64,000 bases of DNA from a virus. Both the position numbers and the translations under genes were made by a program. Under the pieces are notes generated by a model that saw only the letters and a list, made by a program, of their open reading frames with translations, was not told the origin of the DNA and did not search any database. The stretch is from positions 1-64,000 of the IMG/VR virus record IMGVR_UViG_3300020442_001264. One strand, given 5' to 3'. Of the stretch, positions 21,301-28,932 are shown in pieces (positions within the stretch are counted from its first letter, which is position 1; every line of letters starts with the position of its first letter).

Positions 21301-24300
21301 AACAATCGACATTGATGACACCAGTCAGACTCCAGTTCCAACTTATTCATCTATGACAATCAGTAACAGCACACTTAGAGAAAATGGTGGGTTAGTTGAT
21401 TTAGTAGTAAGAGGCTCTCACCTAACAGATGGAGCAACTATAGTTGGTACATTGAGTGGTACAGGTTTAACAAGAAGTGATTTTACAGCAGGCAGTGACT
21501 TAAACGATAATTTAGAAATTACATTTACTATGAGTGACCAAGGTGGTAATGCATTTGTATCAGATGTAAAACAAATAGCCGCTATTGCAGATGTAACAAC
21601 AGAAGGCGACGAAGCATTCACTATCACATTAGCAAATTCAGACAGTAACGGTGCTAGTGCAGGACTTCCAAAATCAGTAACAGCAACTATAAAAGATGAT
21701 TCACTCAGCCCAGCACCACCATATGAATGTGTGGATTACTATTTGTGGCATAACAATGGACCTACTCCAGAAACAACCAGTTTCTATTGTACTTCAGATA
21801 CACAGAATCATACAATGCATGTGGCATTTGATATGTATAGTGCCAACGACGCATTGAGAGTTTATCAAAGTGACACAAAATATGGTAAGGACAGATTAAT
21901 AGCAGGTACTCACTCAAACAGTACTTGTAGAAATATGACATCTGCAGAAAAAAATGAATTTAAAAACGTTATTTCAAACAATTCAGATCCTGGGAACAAT
22001 TCAAGTGCCTTACAAACTCTCACAGACATGAGTACAAATCCTGACAGTAACGGTGGTAGAGCATACGCAGGTATTTGTGAGTTCACATACAACCAAGCCA
22101 ATGGTAGATATATCACAGTTGAAACTGTAAGAGGTACAAATGGCGGAAGTTCAGTATTTAGATGGTGGGCTCAAGTGTGTATTGACGAAGGTGAAAATCC
22201 ATGGTACTTTGAAAAAGAAGGCGGACACTCAAGCGGAACACAATCATCAAGTGGACCTGGTAACGGTGCTAGTGCAGGCTATGTTGCAACAGGATCAGTT
22301 GCTGGTGCTATGAAATCCACACGTAAATCAACTAAGACAGCATCATACAGTATTCCATTGGGCATACCAAACTTTGGTAATGTTCCAATGACGCCTAGCA
22401 ATCCAATTGGCTATCATATTAATTTCAATGGCATTGGTTATAACGGAGTATATGGTTTCCAATCAGTTGGTAATGGTCCAGGATTAGGAACAAAGCCAAT
22501 GGATTTTGCAGTACCAAGTGCATTACCTAGAATGAGAAGATTAAATGGCGGTGATGCATTTATGAGATACGGAATGAATAGAGCATCTTATCAAGATGAC
22601 TTTACAAGATTCCATGATGCTGAATTTACAGATGCAAGAAGACCATTAGACGGCAGACCTAGTTTCCAAAATCAAGCAGGCACAGTAACTCCAAAAACAT
22701 CGAGTCCTATACCTGATAATAGTGCATTTAATCCAGAAAGTGCTCCTGAAAAGGTAAAACCAAGAGCAATGGAAATTAAACTGTTGGAAAAAACAAAGAC
22801 AGGAGTATATCAACCTAAAAAAGGAAGTAAAGGTGATATATCATTGAGAATTGAGTTAGAAGAATATTGTAGGCAGACAAAAGTCCATTTTTGTACGGAT
22901 AATACGTTTATGACAGACGGCGCCGACACAGCAGGTCCCGGAGAAACGGATCATAGTAGATATGCTATAAGAGGTGGCGATACTTTTTGGGTAGGTGATA
23001 CGCAGATTGACACCACAGGTGTTTTATCTGCTTCAGACATGAAGGCTAGAATCCAACAAGCAATGGGTAACAAAGTGAATGTGAATGTGACTAATGATCC
23101 AGACACAGGTCAGAAATGTGTAAGAGTAGCATTTAAAGATAACTCTGTTGGAGTACCTATTTTGAGAAATGGTTGTAAAGGTGGAGTATTAAAAGAAGTA
23201 TTAGACTTTACAGTAAACAACAAAGATAACAGGTCATTCAGTGAGAACACATATACAGCAGGTACTAGAACCAGCACAACAACTGTTAATACACTGGTAA
23301 ATGCTGATACCGATTCAAATGTTGACACACCTGATGTAAATGTTGGTTCTGTTTCAACAACAGCAACTGGCACTGATTTTATCACAAACACAATAACAGC
23401 CGAAGGAAGAAGACGCAGTGATAATCCATCAACAATTACTGTAGGACATAATGGTTCTAAATATAGAGTTGGTGATATATTGAGAGCAGTAGGTGGTACA
23501 GCAGTAGGCAATACAAGTAAGCCTGGAATGCAGATTGCAGGATTAGTTTTAGAACGAGGTGGTTTTGGATACGGAGTATGGGATGAAAACAGTCAACGAT
23601 ATGTATTGCCGGAAGGCTCTGTGCAAATTAGAGTAGGCGGCCCAGGAGAATCTGGATATGGCTTTGAACCAGATATGTCAGATTTAAGAGTAAATCCAAT
23701 CACAGGTGAACTAGATTGTGCTTGGCAAGTTGCTTTAGGAGATGCTAATAGCCCTGGTGGTAAAAGAGGGCTGTTAGCAATACAAGGTTTAACTGGTGAA
23801 AAATACATATTCAATGATCCTCCTTCAATAACAATAACAGGACTAGGAACAGGTGCTAGATTCTCAGTAGCATGGTTAAATTCTAAACCATCAGATGTTG
23901 AAGAAGTTGCAATATTTAAAGTTACATCTGTTGGAGATGAAGGACAGATTGAAGATATGAAGATTCTCAACAGAGGATTGTATGAAACATTCCCAGGAGA
24001 TTTAAATTCAGGTATTCCATTAGAATATCATACCACTAGAAAAGATGGCGACGGTAATGATGTTATTATCGGCACAACAGCAACAGGTTTTCAAGGGCAA
24101 GGAACAGGTGCTCGTGTGTTTATGACAGCAAGATTAATTGGTGACTGTAGACAGAAAGGCACAGCATTACAAGACATGGGATTAAGCGAAGGTCCACTAA
24201 CTAGAGATGACTTTGACAAATACATTGTTGATTACATCAATGATCATTCAGAAGTAGACCCAGATGGAAATCCATATTTTAGTGCCGCCCTTACAAATAA

Positions 24301-27300
24301 CGGTGGGATACCAGGAATAAGAGTAACGTCAGACCAAGGTGACGGAGTAGAAATTGGCGAAGGTCGTCCAGGTGATTTATCAGGATTCAATATTGATCCT
24401 GGTGCTTACATACCTGAGATTCCGCCAAACATAGATATCACAGAAGGTAGTGCCGCGGCAGGTGATGGTTCAGGTGGAACAGGAGGACCAGGCAGAGGAA
24501 AAAGTATTAGATATTCTAGTAGGCATCCATTTGCAATTAGTACTGACATAGGTGAGTTATTATCACAATCAGGCTTGTACAAATATGAATTGAGAAGATT
24601 AGACGGTACTAGCCCTATCACAATAACATCATCAGATGCAAAAGCAATTCATGTTGATCCATTAGCATTGGAAAGTGTTAGACATAGCACTGAAACAGGT
24701 TTAGATATGGCAAACATTGCCAACGTGTGGATTGACAATTATAATGATACAGGAAAATGGGCATACTTAGAAAGTAACACAATTATAAGACAGCAAGAAG
24801 ATTTAGTAGATACTAGATTTATCAGAGACGTATTTACATATGATGAAACTTCTGCAGAAAAAGAATTTGATATAGATTTATATGATCCGTTTAAAGGTAT
24901 TATTCCAGGTTTCATAGACAAAGAAATAGATTTGAAAACATTGAGAGATCCAATAGTTTACGATGGTAGAAAGACAAAATACGGCAGAGCACAAGTAGGT
25001 TTAAGATGGTGGGATACTACCAATGTGAGATATGAATGGTATGAGCAAGGATCTGGAAATTACGGAGCACAAGGTTATAACAATTATGAACGTTCTGTAA
25101 ATTGGGGTAATATGTTCCCAGGTAGTAGAGTTGAAATTTACGAATGGGTTGAGAGTTTAAGTCCTCCAAGTTCTTTCACACAAGGAAGACCACATCCGGA
25201 TCAAAACTTTATAACAGAATCTCATCCTGATAAAACTGGTAAGCCTTTAACATATTACTATTTCTGGGCAACAGAGTTAGATGTTGTTTCTGATTTAGCA
25301 AGAGTAAACTACAACAAAGAAAGAACTACTAGGGATATAACTAGGTTATTAACTGACTTGGAAAGTGAGAGAGTACCTTACACAGGTATTGTGTCTCCTG
25401 ATGGACTTGTTGTTAATACACTAGGTGATTTGATTAGAACTGAAGACAGTATTTTAAGTGTAAACTTTAAACGTAAAGACACAGAAGCAGTACAAAAACA
25501 CAGCAGTTGGAATCTAGTAGGCGAAAATGATACTGATGGTGCTATACCTAGAAATTTAAGTATTAAAATGATAGACAGTTTAGCAGGGTATAATGCTATT
25601 AAACAAGTTGTACCTGGTTCTGGATTAAGCACATCAGAAAGATTTGGTTCTAAATTTAGACCTAGACAAACAATGTTTAAGGATCTTAAGAAAGCAAGAA
25701 AACAGATGTTTGTAGTTATGAATGATATCTTTAAAGATATTAAAATGAATACAACTTTTATAGATTGGAAAAAAGAATTACCTAAGGATTATTCATTACT
25801 ACAAGATGTAAATTGGTATGAAAAGCAAAGAATTAATAAAGTAGATAATAGCACAGTTTATTATGATAGCACATATAAACCTTTAAGAAAAGTAACAGAT
25901 ACAAAACAATTTGGTTTATTAACAAATGTATTAGATAAGAGTATTATTCAGGTACAGAAAGATGATACACAAGCATACAAGTTATATGAGTATGATAAGA
26001 AAACTAATACATTTAAACTTATTGCAATCGAAAAAGAAACTGTAGCATGGAATGATAGTGTTTGGAATGATGCACAAAATCTCACAAGAGGTACGGAAAT
26101 CAGAGACATACTAGTTGCATTGTATGAAAAAATATTTATTAATACATACGAAATACATTGGAACAAATTCTTTTTTGAAATGTTGAAGTATGCATACGCA
26201 GAGCAAGGTGAATTGGATTGGGCATTCAAAACAACATACCTAAAAGTTGTTAAAGAAGAAACAGATTTAATACCATTTAAAGGATTTAAAGTTGACAACT
26301 TTGATAAAGCCGTTGAATATTTCAATGAAGTAAAACCTTATAGTAGTAAGATTAGAAATTACAGTGATATCAAAAAAGCACCTGTTGAAATTTTATCAGG
26401 AAAAACAACAGACTTTGATAGACCACCTTATTATGACGAAGACAATTATACAGTAAGAATATTAGATGCAAGTGTAAACGCAGATAACACCATTCTAAAT
26501 TCAGATACTGATTATGCAGGTTTTGTGAGTAACAGTGATAAAGTTAGAACATTTGACCAAAAAATTATATTTGATAGAGTCAAAGGATCATTGTATGAAA
26601 ACAGTTCTGGTGGAACTACACAAACAATTATTGCAGACGGTTCAACAACAATATTCAATTTGAACTTCACTGTTGAAGATGAAAGTAGACTGGAAGTTCA
26701 TGTAAACGGTGAAAAGATTGAAAAAACATCAGACGGTGGTAATGTTACTAACTTCACAGTTGATTTAGGTAACTCGTTTGTTAGTTTTTCAGACGAAGCA
26801 AACATAAACAACAGAGTTGGCACACCGGAAAACGGTGACAAAGTTGAATTTAAATACATAGATGGTTTTGATCCGACATTAGAAACAATGAATGTATCTA
26901 TTGCTAAGAACTTAGTAGCAATAGAGTCAAACAGTAATATTAATATTTCTAACACATCACAAAAATGGACAGCACCTGAAAGGTTATGGAAGTTTGACCC
27001 TGATGTGAGAAATGCAATTACCACAGCATTTGATACAGCATATGGTACTGGTGCAGGTTCTAATACAGAGATAACAAGCAATATAAGTATTATGACTTCC
27101 ATGGTTGCAGATGGTAATTTAAAACTTGCATTAGATTTAATCAAGTCAAAAGTACATGCTACTTTCCAAGGCGAAGAATTAGATGCAAATGTATTCACAG
27201 ATGTTGTTCCTGGTACACACCCAACAACATTCTATACAGATAGCAGAGGATTTGATACTTATGCTTGGGACGATGGCTTATTTGATAGAGAAATTGAAGT

Positions 27301-28252
27301 AGATAACTTTGTTGGTATATTCAGCGAAAGTGCTTCAGGTAATGTAAATTACAGAGTAAATGATGAAACTGTTTATGGATTTGATGCTACAACATTCCTA
27401 AAACACAGATATGGTCCTGATAGACCTGAAGAACTTGCAGTGGTACAACCACTTGAAACATTAACTATGGATGTTTACACTAAAGGTAATACACAAATAA
27501 GTACAGACAGTACTGATGCAAGATATCTGGTGTTTATGGATATTTTTGGAAATAGCGAATATTATAGAAGAACTGTAAATGCATTAACAACAGTATCATC
27601 GAATGTTAATATTTGGGATAATGAAATTAATGTTGTAGATGCAAGTAGATTGCCTGATGCTACAAAGAAAGACACAGCAGTTGTTTGGATCAACGGCGAA
27701 AGAATAGAATACGAAAAACGTGATACAGTAAACAATAAATTAGTAGGTATCACAAGAGGAACAAAAGGAACATCACCTAATACAGTTTTAACAGCAGGGG
27801 AAGGCATATTCAACGGAGAAGAAACTGAGAATATAAGATTAAGAGATGCCAATGGTAACATATTAAGAGACCCTGAGGACTTTAACTGGATTAAACCAGT
27901 AGCAATATTTGATGATACAGTTCCTTTTGATGATGATTGGGACGGCACAGGAAGTCTAACAGGATTCCAAAACAATGTTATGACCACAGCAGGCACAGTT
28001 GGTGATTTACCATATGATGTTGATGCAGGAAACGTTACATTTGGATTTGACTCCAGTTGGGACAATTCAGGGTCGTTTAAGCCAACATCAAACGGTGTAG
28101 AAAATTACACACTCCCATCATTTGATATAGATGAAGATACAGGTTGGGATTCGGGTGATCAAACCCTTAAAGAAGCAAGAAGTATTACAGATAAAGGTAC
28201 TGTCTTTAAAGCAAATACAAGTATTATAGACTTCTTGCACAATTTTGATTAA
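9383..28252 (+). CDS. Giant virion structural protein in the gp7 position, with YHYH and Calx-beta-like domains
   Basis: 6289 residues in one uninterrupted frame, about 29% of the window. In T4 the gene after gp6 is gp7, the backbone of the wedge; marine relatives carry very long proteins here, so a baseplate or tail role follows from position. The N-terminus (about 1-300) has a conserved-looking segment with INIDKFINYQEYFWSPQGPT. Around 1300-1460 is a YHYH-like domain (SPIIGWAFDGFPIYGPYGYE near 1352). About 3570-3670 is a Pro/Gln-rich linker. Two Calx-beta-like modules follow (about 3874-3980 and 3983-4110), each with a TTEGxExxTxTLA pattern. Gly/Tyr-rich turns such as EPGYGYTVNP recur. Near 6101 is WINGERIEY. 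No protease or enzyme site is evident, apart from whatever the YHYH domain does. Confidence 0.8.
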   Translation: MADKQYKKLPVTHQTPVIKNFFDTTVEQLFSKANIESVSAYIGKRDEDLYDATDTYILQPTADRDKFSLEPVVNTIDQETGLNSNLMFYEDYINILKSYGINTLNQNTIFDTQAYTFLPPINIDKFINYQEYFWSPQGPTPVIISGTSANPINIEKDIIGKKSFTTPQGTALKNGMVVTFSGDYVIPTRYKDDKRYIVEGVGDSIILHDKDQNFATVFSTEDYIPYDQTIIDEDNDTLISDTKFLSGGLQGVENYVSNDGTWPTPDYTTSQKDATTGNFMWDGYVAPVGTFLKYIAGGIGAYDTMPFDSDNTQENTDYIVMQRGSKDNNVWSRINFWHHKQNFIDVGDQLPKKDKRAVRPIIEFDRDLELYNFGTTGKFSVEISAEGNLKSEVVGRPNGSTIDDVTLEIGNFIIFPGEDSNIAQHVYLIGADGSENVTLTRMPADNNPVGAVDGDSNFVPYTASIGDVITIKFGARYTGIEYYWSTSGWKKGQQKTKINTPIKFNLYDRNRNTLDNDSVYPSSTFVGNEIFGYANATVNATKDPVLGFPLEYKNFNNFSEIAYTNFIDDYFYSYVPFGGTTKKQISGFLYYKKTDKDGNITYNTSWKPYEEDLKQRVEDRYVINDEAFTNEKTLYHISAVPKNSDSDELGLVEKSIRVYVNGKRRTDFSYDSNQIAIKFATFDLEKLDILDIFTETTSGYFESTKTNGRYHVAKSWHSNLENKDLLSVSQPEFLEHFRDYIKDQEDITGDALGGNNFDNIQKNTKWADKIIQTDDDLQLSAFLFSNDKFNIKDSIDFCAEEYVKYKNRLKKEIVKFVDSNDYSGMSYGDMLEVVLENVIAYNQGKNVFDNTFMAAFGDQYTEEKIVINNVLKKEYDLTNYLDLDKIENTIFVYDHDSNNIEKLLCVDYDYSISSTNGKVTITFNSDYTLTLGNTIKVRLYDSNRESCQTPPTPSSLGLYPIYYPEIFDDATFIEPIKMIRGHDGSKSIAVDDVHDYILLEFEKRIYNSTLQLFRDNDSLPDLNVLDIRPGRFRKTGRSRDDFYGLLRTNFNFYISRNEVDFVKNEFYDVNNPWTWNYNAGQPKPAHWRGIYEACYDTDRPHTHPWEMLGFIKKPTWWETQYGTDYSYPSNKALWKDLEEGIIRQGSRANVENDRYKKNNPYRRVGLKYEIPVDASGNLIAPANIISTTSTTKTISWEETTSGTPSTSANTFIVTDGLSVNEVGLNLNITTNNIINHTTGTFPTEDNTNYIEEKELTYKVSLRSGENPTSTYANATSSGSSVKGIAINGGLITNANTGVTHSDSSSWHYNAFYRNDVSRDSKGGNPDSNNIYGYIQPPAYVTGTIAGYSTTEHSPIIGWAFDGFPIYGPYGYEDRANASSSIVRIESGYSLKTVNRDSIATGPGGLPTGEFVEDYEYSTPAQGLDQYNGRYGVTPEFPGGTYYYVATVDSAGNPAYPYTVGPSFAESPADVSTNATGTTTLDTGTATYSLTSTLTTAYSVDSTLTDKDWKYSDGAPVENAWKISEGYPFAVVQSLLLAKPGKFASVFADPRKIIRSSANTNQLLDKDTGRRIKAKKVAIHGEINAKDQTTYTVGYTQFIDSFLKFQGLDTTKEFVKPMRSVNSKLGHKFAGYVDKDTMTVFSDSYSATGNSSSLILPQEDIQVDIHVGPYSTTNDFTGVLITFTEDKKYKVEGYNSVKRYFEIEESNKTNGRFTEVSVGGEPADYSNFDNTANYQQGTIIKSGYNFFQALKFAGKGTPVTDTTVWQRLSTLPMVDAAEATYYLDGTGKTVRVEYGTVYDTVNELFDFLISLGRKQSAMGYDFGEFNSEINDVNDWLYSGRQMLFWSIGNWSPGNTLNLSPAASGIKFKAEKGRVSKIIDVDQSQFSILDEEGKNIKATECEIIRDGQTLEIRPPAGKQLYGLILYTNEIEHAMTISNKTIFGDTIYDDVVNQRQRRIKIKGKRTKNWNGTLTSEGFVITADGLKPNFDTLASDMGKYNEIGHVPVEKQVYEASRRQYGFNERKYLREFELTQDDQYDFYVGMIRSKGTKNSLEVLLNSDKVLVPGSVNVFDEWALKSGDFGDVDNYQTIDMKITDSEITNEKQLIQIAYPEDIVSKVAEVEVLDRTTKFYQRPFLEIEPPPAEIPGSFEYGGGTTAQATVNIGSDGRISDVVVTEPGYGYTVNPSVTVVAAQLLTANITTQFLKPYAVSTSNVDVSGLASAGNILITDHFSSNVNTVIDLSSVSTVEDVANAINTTADVNANIIASFTRTISGNTTNFYLTIKGDDFTLAEQGVGNTLSNVLYLESKRYQPRQRYSFETANSTSYSDVVVTVDGNTTSGGVVGASNVDWVFDPGSRTTITTNSLLSGNVSQAFTFTPISVTDGITTTDAIAADNLTLLNGSYPHIDVEINGVKLPETSEEALFTITSNASANTSTINFLDCGAIPGAPIQPNSKIEIIEKATIDLEDTYQGDLPGSSMNIKVHANDALAAKLEQMRTFEIYPDAKGDATLLIDVDDADRLPVRPSDMAEKGLWPKTSSVSYLGIVDSKYNTLPNAGYISRYNVQYQAFDIYDFENLFDVKQLSSATKLPKEGNVVHFAKGEHEEFDVYRLSNVNSNISFIEYDETVGTTFLFTDNSLSNIILDGNDLSNTSADYDHTKWFDQVLALKGKYVLDPYHANLRTAEGNPVYVTDQLEVDHPVTRFITEEKIAESYVEQGNITHTVPDVQSISTMAPQLSGNITSAEPIALQNAYQNARANVITSVSDFKITRSVDADPNTRFKFNNQLTFDIGNGEIEGIQPGDWLKFTDTGASNLNGNVFQVATIKPEGKVSLYANSTVLNGMTTLVSKSTLSFVNFGKNRYANIEPDYNVQIVAKGHEFRTNDKVVFDADNLGGAAGTEFIVKDARTDNTFFLQSKLFGSNSALNVITNSANISHAQTTLKITAVPNFLSDAGGSFELGNSLVQGHSILFKDTSGTELNGNAYPISNLRKETVLKTSLTDIQGGFGNVTAPIPQIVDSTVSNSTLVPLEEVDMPPVGSLAGTNIEPGMYLWSDELTDPVEVKTVAYDLSNNGNEPTRSIRSANATANTITISNADGISVGDVVLVSGELDEYQNVTVASISGADITLSVNVANVTTLITPPAGEPYNTTYDETLHTSFDIELSNGAKINNNALMKFRHNGDGKVANVTLADPVTLTSGLPVNFTRAQYEIPELGATSSVDVVVFDIKPDTYTGSNLSEANLSFTIQEATKITTDTDLSSNFPMGTFVKVNAGGIYDLYDRAYKIDTSANSFVVKKTLLEEIKNEYQVISDVTSNTTITISDITNQIFPGMRVEGTGIPADTKVANVLGSSVFTVTNNVTVSSADIIKVYRTTYEDATFMSANTVITTREDHNFATDGSDKLLGKNINVYMMHPDYYNSEMKVVDIPTANTVVVEFPAFSHPYTISGNTYLSKFDYDLYGEEAPGISGNVSYIPYFIASHLGNIQINGANVVTNTYPWHSVEKYVNEIKDKMYNKAAAITHKGSFGLDFRFFDIGLAMDSKAMDTGSYSYPGPGTVPLPKGTTVKNSDTGQSSTATAGPAPSDVVPAPKAPSDGPLTSPPIIECGPDPDQVPEPEGPTLTPQQIAAQALLDQHNFQTQFILPHQQEAVKPQAQTNLENQGTRYNQQGGYSLGGPRTGSDGGLVYGQQQGAEWGANERQFNYETGEWEYVPSGAKWTQDGVEYTMMADGTIQGDDGTIWATKKTRITIDGAKGSLGDRYGDYGIVGLTDQGKKDADPVLKARLAMINPRYQAKAGEDPSLRIDHADKECNTLIPHTHAYEPVGEPYCVDDANGRNKEGIQHQLYRCANANNNDEGCGMPEYIEETKGVATCIKPYGGYISAVWSVPKVAEGSSAVYTVTTDSNVRDGTQVLVTVSGSANAIADTDLTGSSFTLTINNSTASKTVNFTADATTEGTETLTFTLAEYDNDNNETGQMVATIDIDDTSQTPVPTYSSMTISNSTLRENGGLVDLVVRGSHLTDGATIVGTLSGTGLTRSDFTAGSDLNDNLEITFTMSDQGGNAFVSDVKQIAAIADVTTEGDEAFTITLANSDSNGASAGLPKSVTATIKDDSLSPAPPYECVDYYLWHNNGPTPETTSFYCTSDTQNHTMHVAFDMYSANDALRVYQSDTKYGKDRLIAGTHSNSTCRNMTSAEKNEFKNVISNNSDPGNNSSALQTLTDMSTNPDSNGGRAYAGICEFTYNQANGRYITVETVRGTNGGSSVFRWWAQVCIDEGENPWYFEKEGGHSSGTQSSSGPGNGASAGYVATGSVAGAMKSTRKSTKTASYSIPLGIPNFGNVPMTPSNPIGYHINFNGIGYNGVYGFQSVGNGPGLGTKPMDFAVPSALPRMRRLNGGDAFMRYGMNRASYQDDFTRFHDAEFTDARRPLDGRPSFQNQAGTVTPKTSSPIPDNSAFNPESAPEKVKPRAMEIKLLEKTKTGVYQPKKGSKGDISLRIELEEYCRQTKVHFCTDNTFMTDGADTAGPGETDHSRYAIRGGDTFWVGDTQIDTTGVLSASDMKARIQQAMGNKVNVNVTNDPDTGQKCVRVAFKDNSVGVPILRNGCKGGVLKEVLDFTVNNKDNRSFSENTYTAGTRTSTTTVNTLVNADTDSNVDTPDVNVGSVSTTATGTDFITNTITAEGRRRSDNPSTITVGHNGSKYRVGDILRAVGGTAVGNTSKPGMQIAGLVLERGGFGYGVWDENSQRYVLPEGSVQIRVGGPGESGYGFEPDMSDLRVNPITGELDCAWQVALGDANSPGGKRGLLAIQGLTGEKYIFNDPPSITITGLGTGARFSVAWLNSKPSDVEEVAIFKVTSVGDEGQIEDMKILNRGLYETFPGDLNSGIPLEYHTTRKDGDGNDVIIGTTATGFQGQGTGARVFMTARLIGDCRQKGTALQDMGLSEGPLTRDDFDKYIVDYINDHSEVDPDGNPYFSAALTNNGGIPGIRVTSDQGDGVEIGEGRPGDLSGFNIDPGAYIPEIPPNIDITEGSAAAGDGSGGTGGPGRGKSIRYSSRHPFAISTDIGELLSQSGLYKYELRRLDGTSPITITSSDAKAIHVDPLALESVRHSTETGLDMANIANVWIDNYNDTGKWAYLESNTIIRQQEDLVDTRFIRDVFTYDETSAEKEFDIDLYDPFKGIIPGFIDKEIDLKTLRDPIVYDGRKTKYGRAQVGLRWWDTTNVRYEWYEQGSGNYGAQGYNNYERSVNWGNMFPGSRVEIYEWVESLSPPSSFTQGRPHPDQNFITESHPDKTGKPLTYYYFWATELDVVSDLARVNYNKERTTRDITRLLTDLESERVPYTGIVSPDGLVVNTLGDLIRTEDSILSVNFKRKDTEAVQKHSSWNLVGENDTDGAIPRNLSIKMIDSLAGYNAIKQVVPGSGLSTSERFGSKFRPRQTMFKDLKKARKQMFVVMNDIFKDIKMNTTFIDWKKELPKDYSLLQDVNWYEKQRINKVDNSTVYYDSTYKPLRKVTDTKQFGLLTNVLDKSIIQVQKDDTQAYKLYEYDKKTNTFKLIAIEKETVAWNDSVWNDAQNLTRGTEIRDILVALYEKIFINTYEIHWNKFFFEMLKYAYAEQGELDWAFKTTYLKVVKEETDLIPFKGFKVDNFDKAVEYFNEVKPYSSKIRNYSDIKKAPVEILSGKTTDFDRPPYYDEDNYTVRILDASVNADNTILNSDTDYAGFVSNSDKVRTFDQKIIFDRVKGSLYENSSGGTTQTIIADGSTTIFNLNFTVEDESRLEVHVNGEKIEKTSDGGNVTNFTVDLGNSFVSFSDEANINNRVGTPENGDKVEFKYIDGFDPTLETMNVSIAKNLVAIESNSNINISNTSQKWTAPERLWKFDPDVRNAITTAFDTAYGTGAGSNTEITSNISIMTSMVADGNLKLALDLIKSKVHATFQGEELDANVFTDVVPGTHPTTFYTDSRGFDTYAWDDGLFDREIEVDNFVGIFSESASGNVNYRVNDETVYGFDATTFLKHRYGPDRPEELAVVQPLETLTMDVYTKGNTQISTDSTDARYLVFMDIFGNSEYYRRTVNALTTVSSNVNIWDNEINVVDASRLPDATKKDTAVVWINGERIEYEKRDTVNNKLVGITRGTKGTSPNTVLTAGEGIFNGEETENIRLRDANGNILRDPEDFNWIKPVAIFDDTVPFDDDWDGTGSLTGFQNNVMTTAGTVGDLPYDVDAGNVTFGFDSSWDNSGSFKPTSNGVENYTLPSFDIDEDTGWDSGDQTLKEARSITDKGTVFKANTSIIDFLHNFD

Positions 28253-28279
28253 GAATTAAAACAATATATAATGAAAAGT

Positions 28280-28287
28280 GATAAATA
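28280..28287 (+). promoter_or_regulatory. T4-type late promoter motif, leaderless spacing
   Basis: GATAAATA ends six bases before the ATG at 28293, the same geometry as at gp25. It overlaps an upstream in-frame GTG (28278), which is one reason to prefer the ATG. Confidence 0.6.
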
Positions 28288-28292
28288 AGAAT

Positions 28293-28919
28293 ATGAACGT
28301 TAGCAATGACAAAGCAGAAAAGGAAATGAAGCAGGCTAGTAAACCAGTCGATGAAAATGCAGGCATCAAAATGTCAGGACATATCTTGATTAGAGATGCA
28401 GATACAAAAGAAGAATTTGTAAACAAAAGAAATGCAATTCATTATGGTAACATGGCAAATATGATAGCAAATGCATTGACCAACCAGTCAGGTGCATATA
28501 TCCATTATATGGCTTTTGGTAACGGAGCAACAAGTGTAGACTCAGCAGGCAAGGTGATTTATAAAGCACCACGTGTCAGTGAGTCTTTCGAAAATAGTGC
28601 AACTCTGTATAGTAGAACTTATGAGAAAGTTATAAGTAACAACACTACTACAGACAAGATTGAAATAATCACAGGAACTAGTTTTACAGATTTAAAAATG
28701 ACTTGTACATTAGGTTATAATCAACCTGCAGGACAAGACGATTTTGATAGCAGTACAACTAATGAAGGCACATACGTTTTTGATGAACTTGGCTTGCTAA
28801 GTTATGCAACCGATCCTGCAGATAGTAAATTGCTAACACATGTGATATTTCACCCAGTTCAAAAAAGTGCAAACAGAACAATTGAAATTATATATACTGT
28901 CAGGGTACAGTTAAATTAA
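28293..28919 (+). CDS. Putative baseplate or fibre structural protein
   Basis: 208 residues from the ATG at 28293. An in-frame GTG at 28278 would add five residues but lies inside the late promoter motif. After a charged N-terminal stretch the protein has GHILIRDADTKEEFVNKRNA and NMANMIANALTNQSGAYIHY, a pattern seen in small phage tail or baseplate proteins that start with an attachment domain. MAFGNGATSVD follows and the end is beta-rich (THVIFHPVQ, then IEIIYTVRVQL). It lies between the giant protein and the fibre gene, so a connector role is likely. No specific family is certain. Confidence 0.6.
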   Translation: MNVSNDKAEKEMKQASKPVDENAGIKMSGHILIRDADTKEEFVNKRNAIHYGNMANMIANALTNQSGAYIHYMAFGNGATSVDSAGKVIYKAPRVSESFENSATLYSRTYEKVISNNTTTDKIEIITGTSFTDLKMTCTLGYNQPAGQDDFDSSTTNEGTYVFDELGLLSYATDPADSKLLTHVIFHPVQKSANRTIEIIYTVRVQLN

Positions 28920-28932
28920 TAGAGGATAGAAA

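Noticed and set aside
27562-28065. Minus-strand open frames of about 166 codons near the end of the giant gene (also 26698-27198)
   Set aside because: Both are antisense to coding sequence with recognisable protein features; their own composition is that of AT-rich reverse complements.
28278-28292. GTG start five codons upstream for the 208-residue structural protein
   Set aside because: It overlaps the late promoter element GATAAATA; the ATG at 28293 has the same six-base spacing as three other genes.
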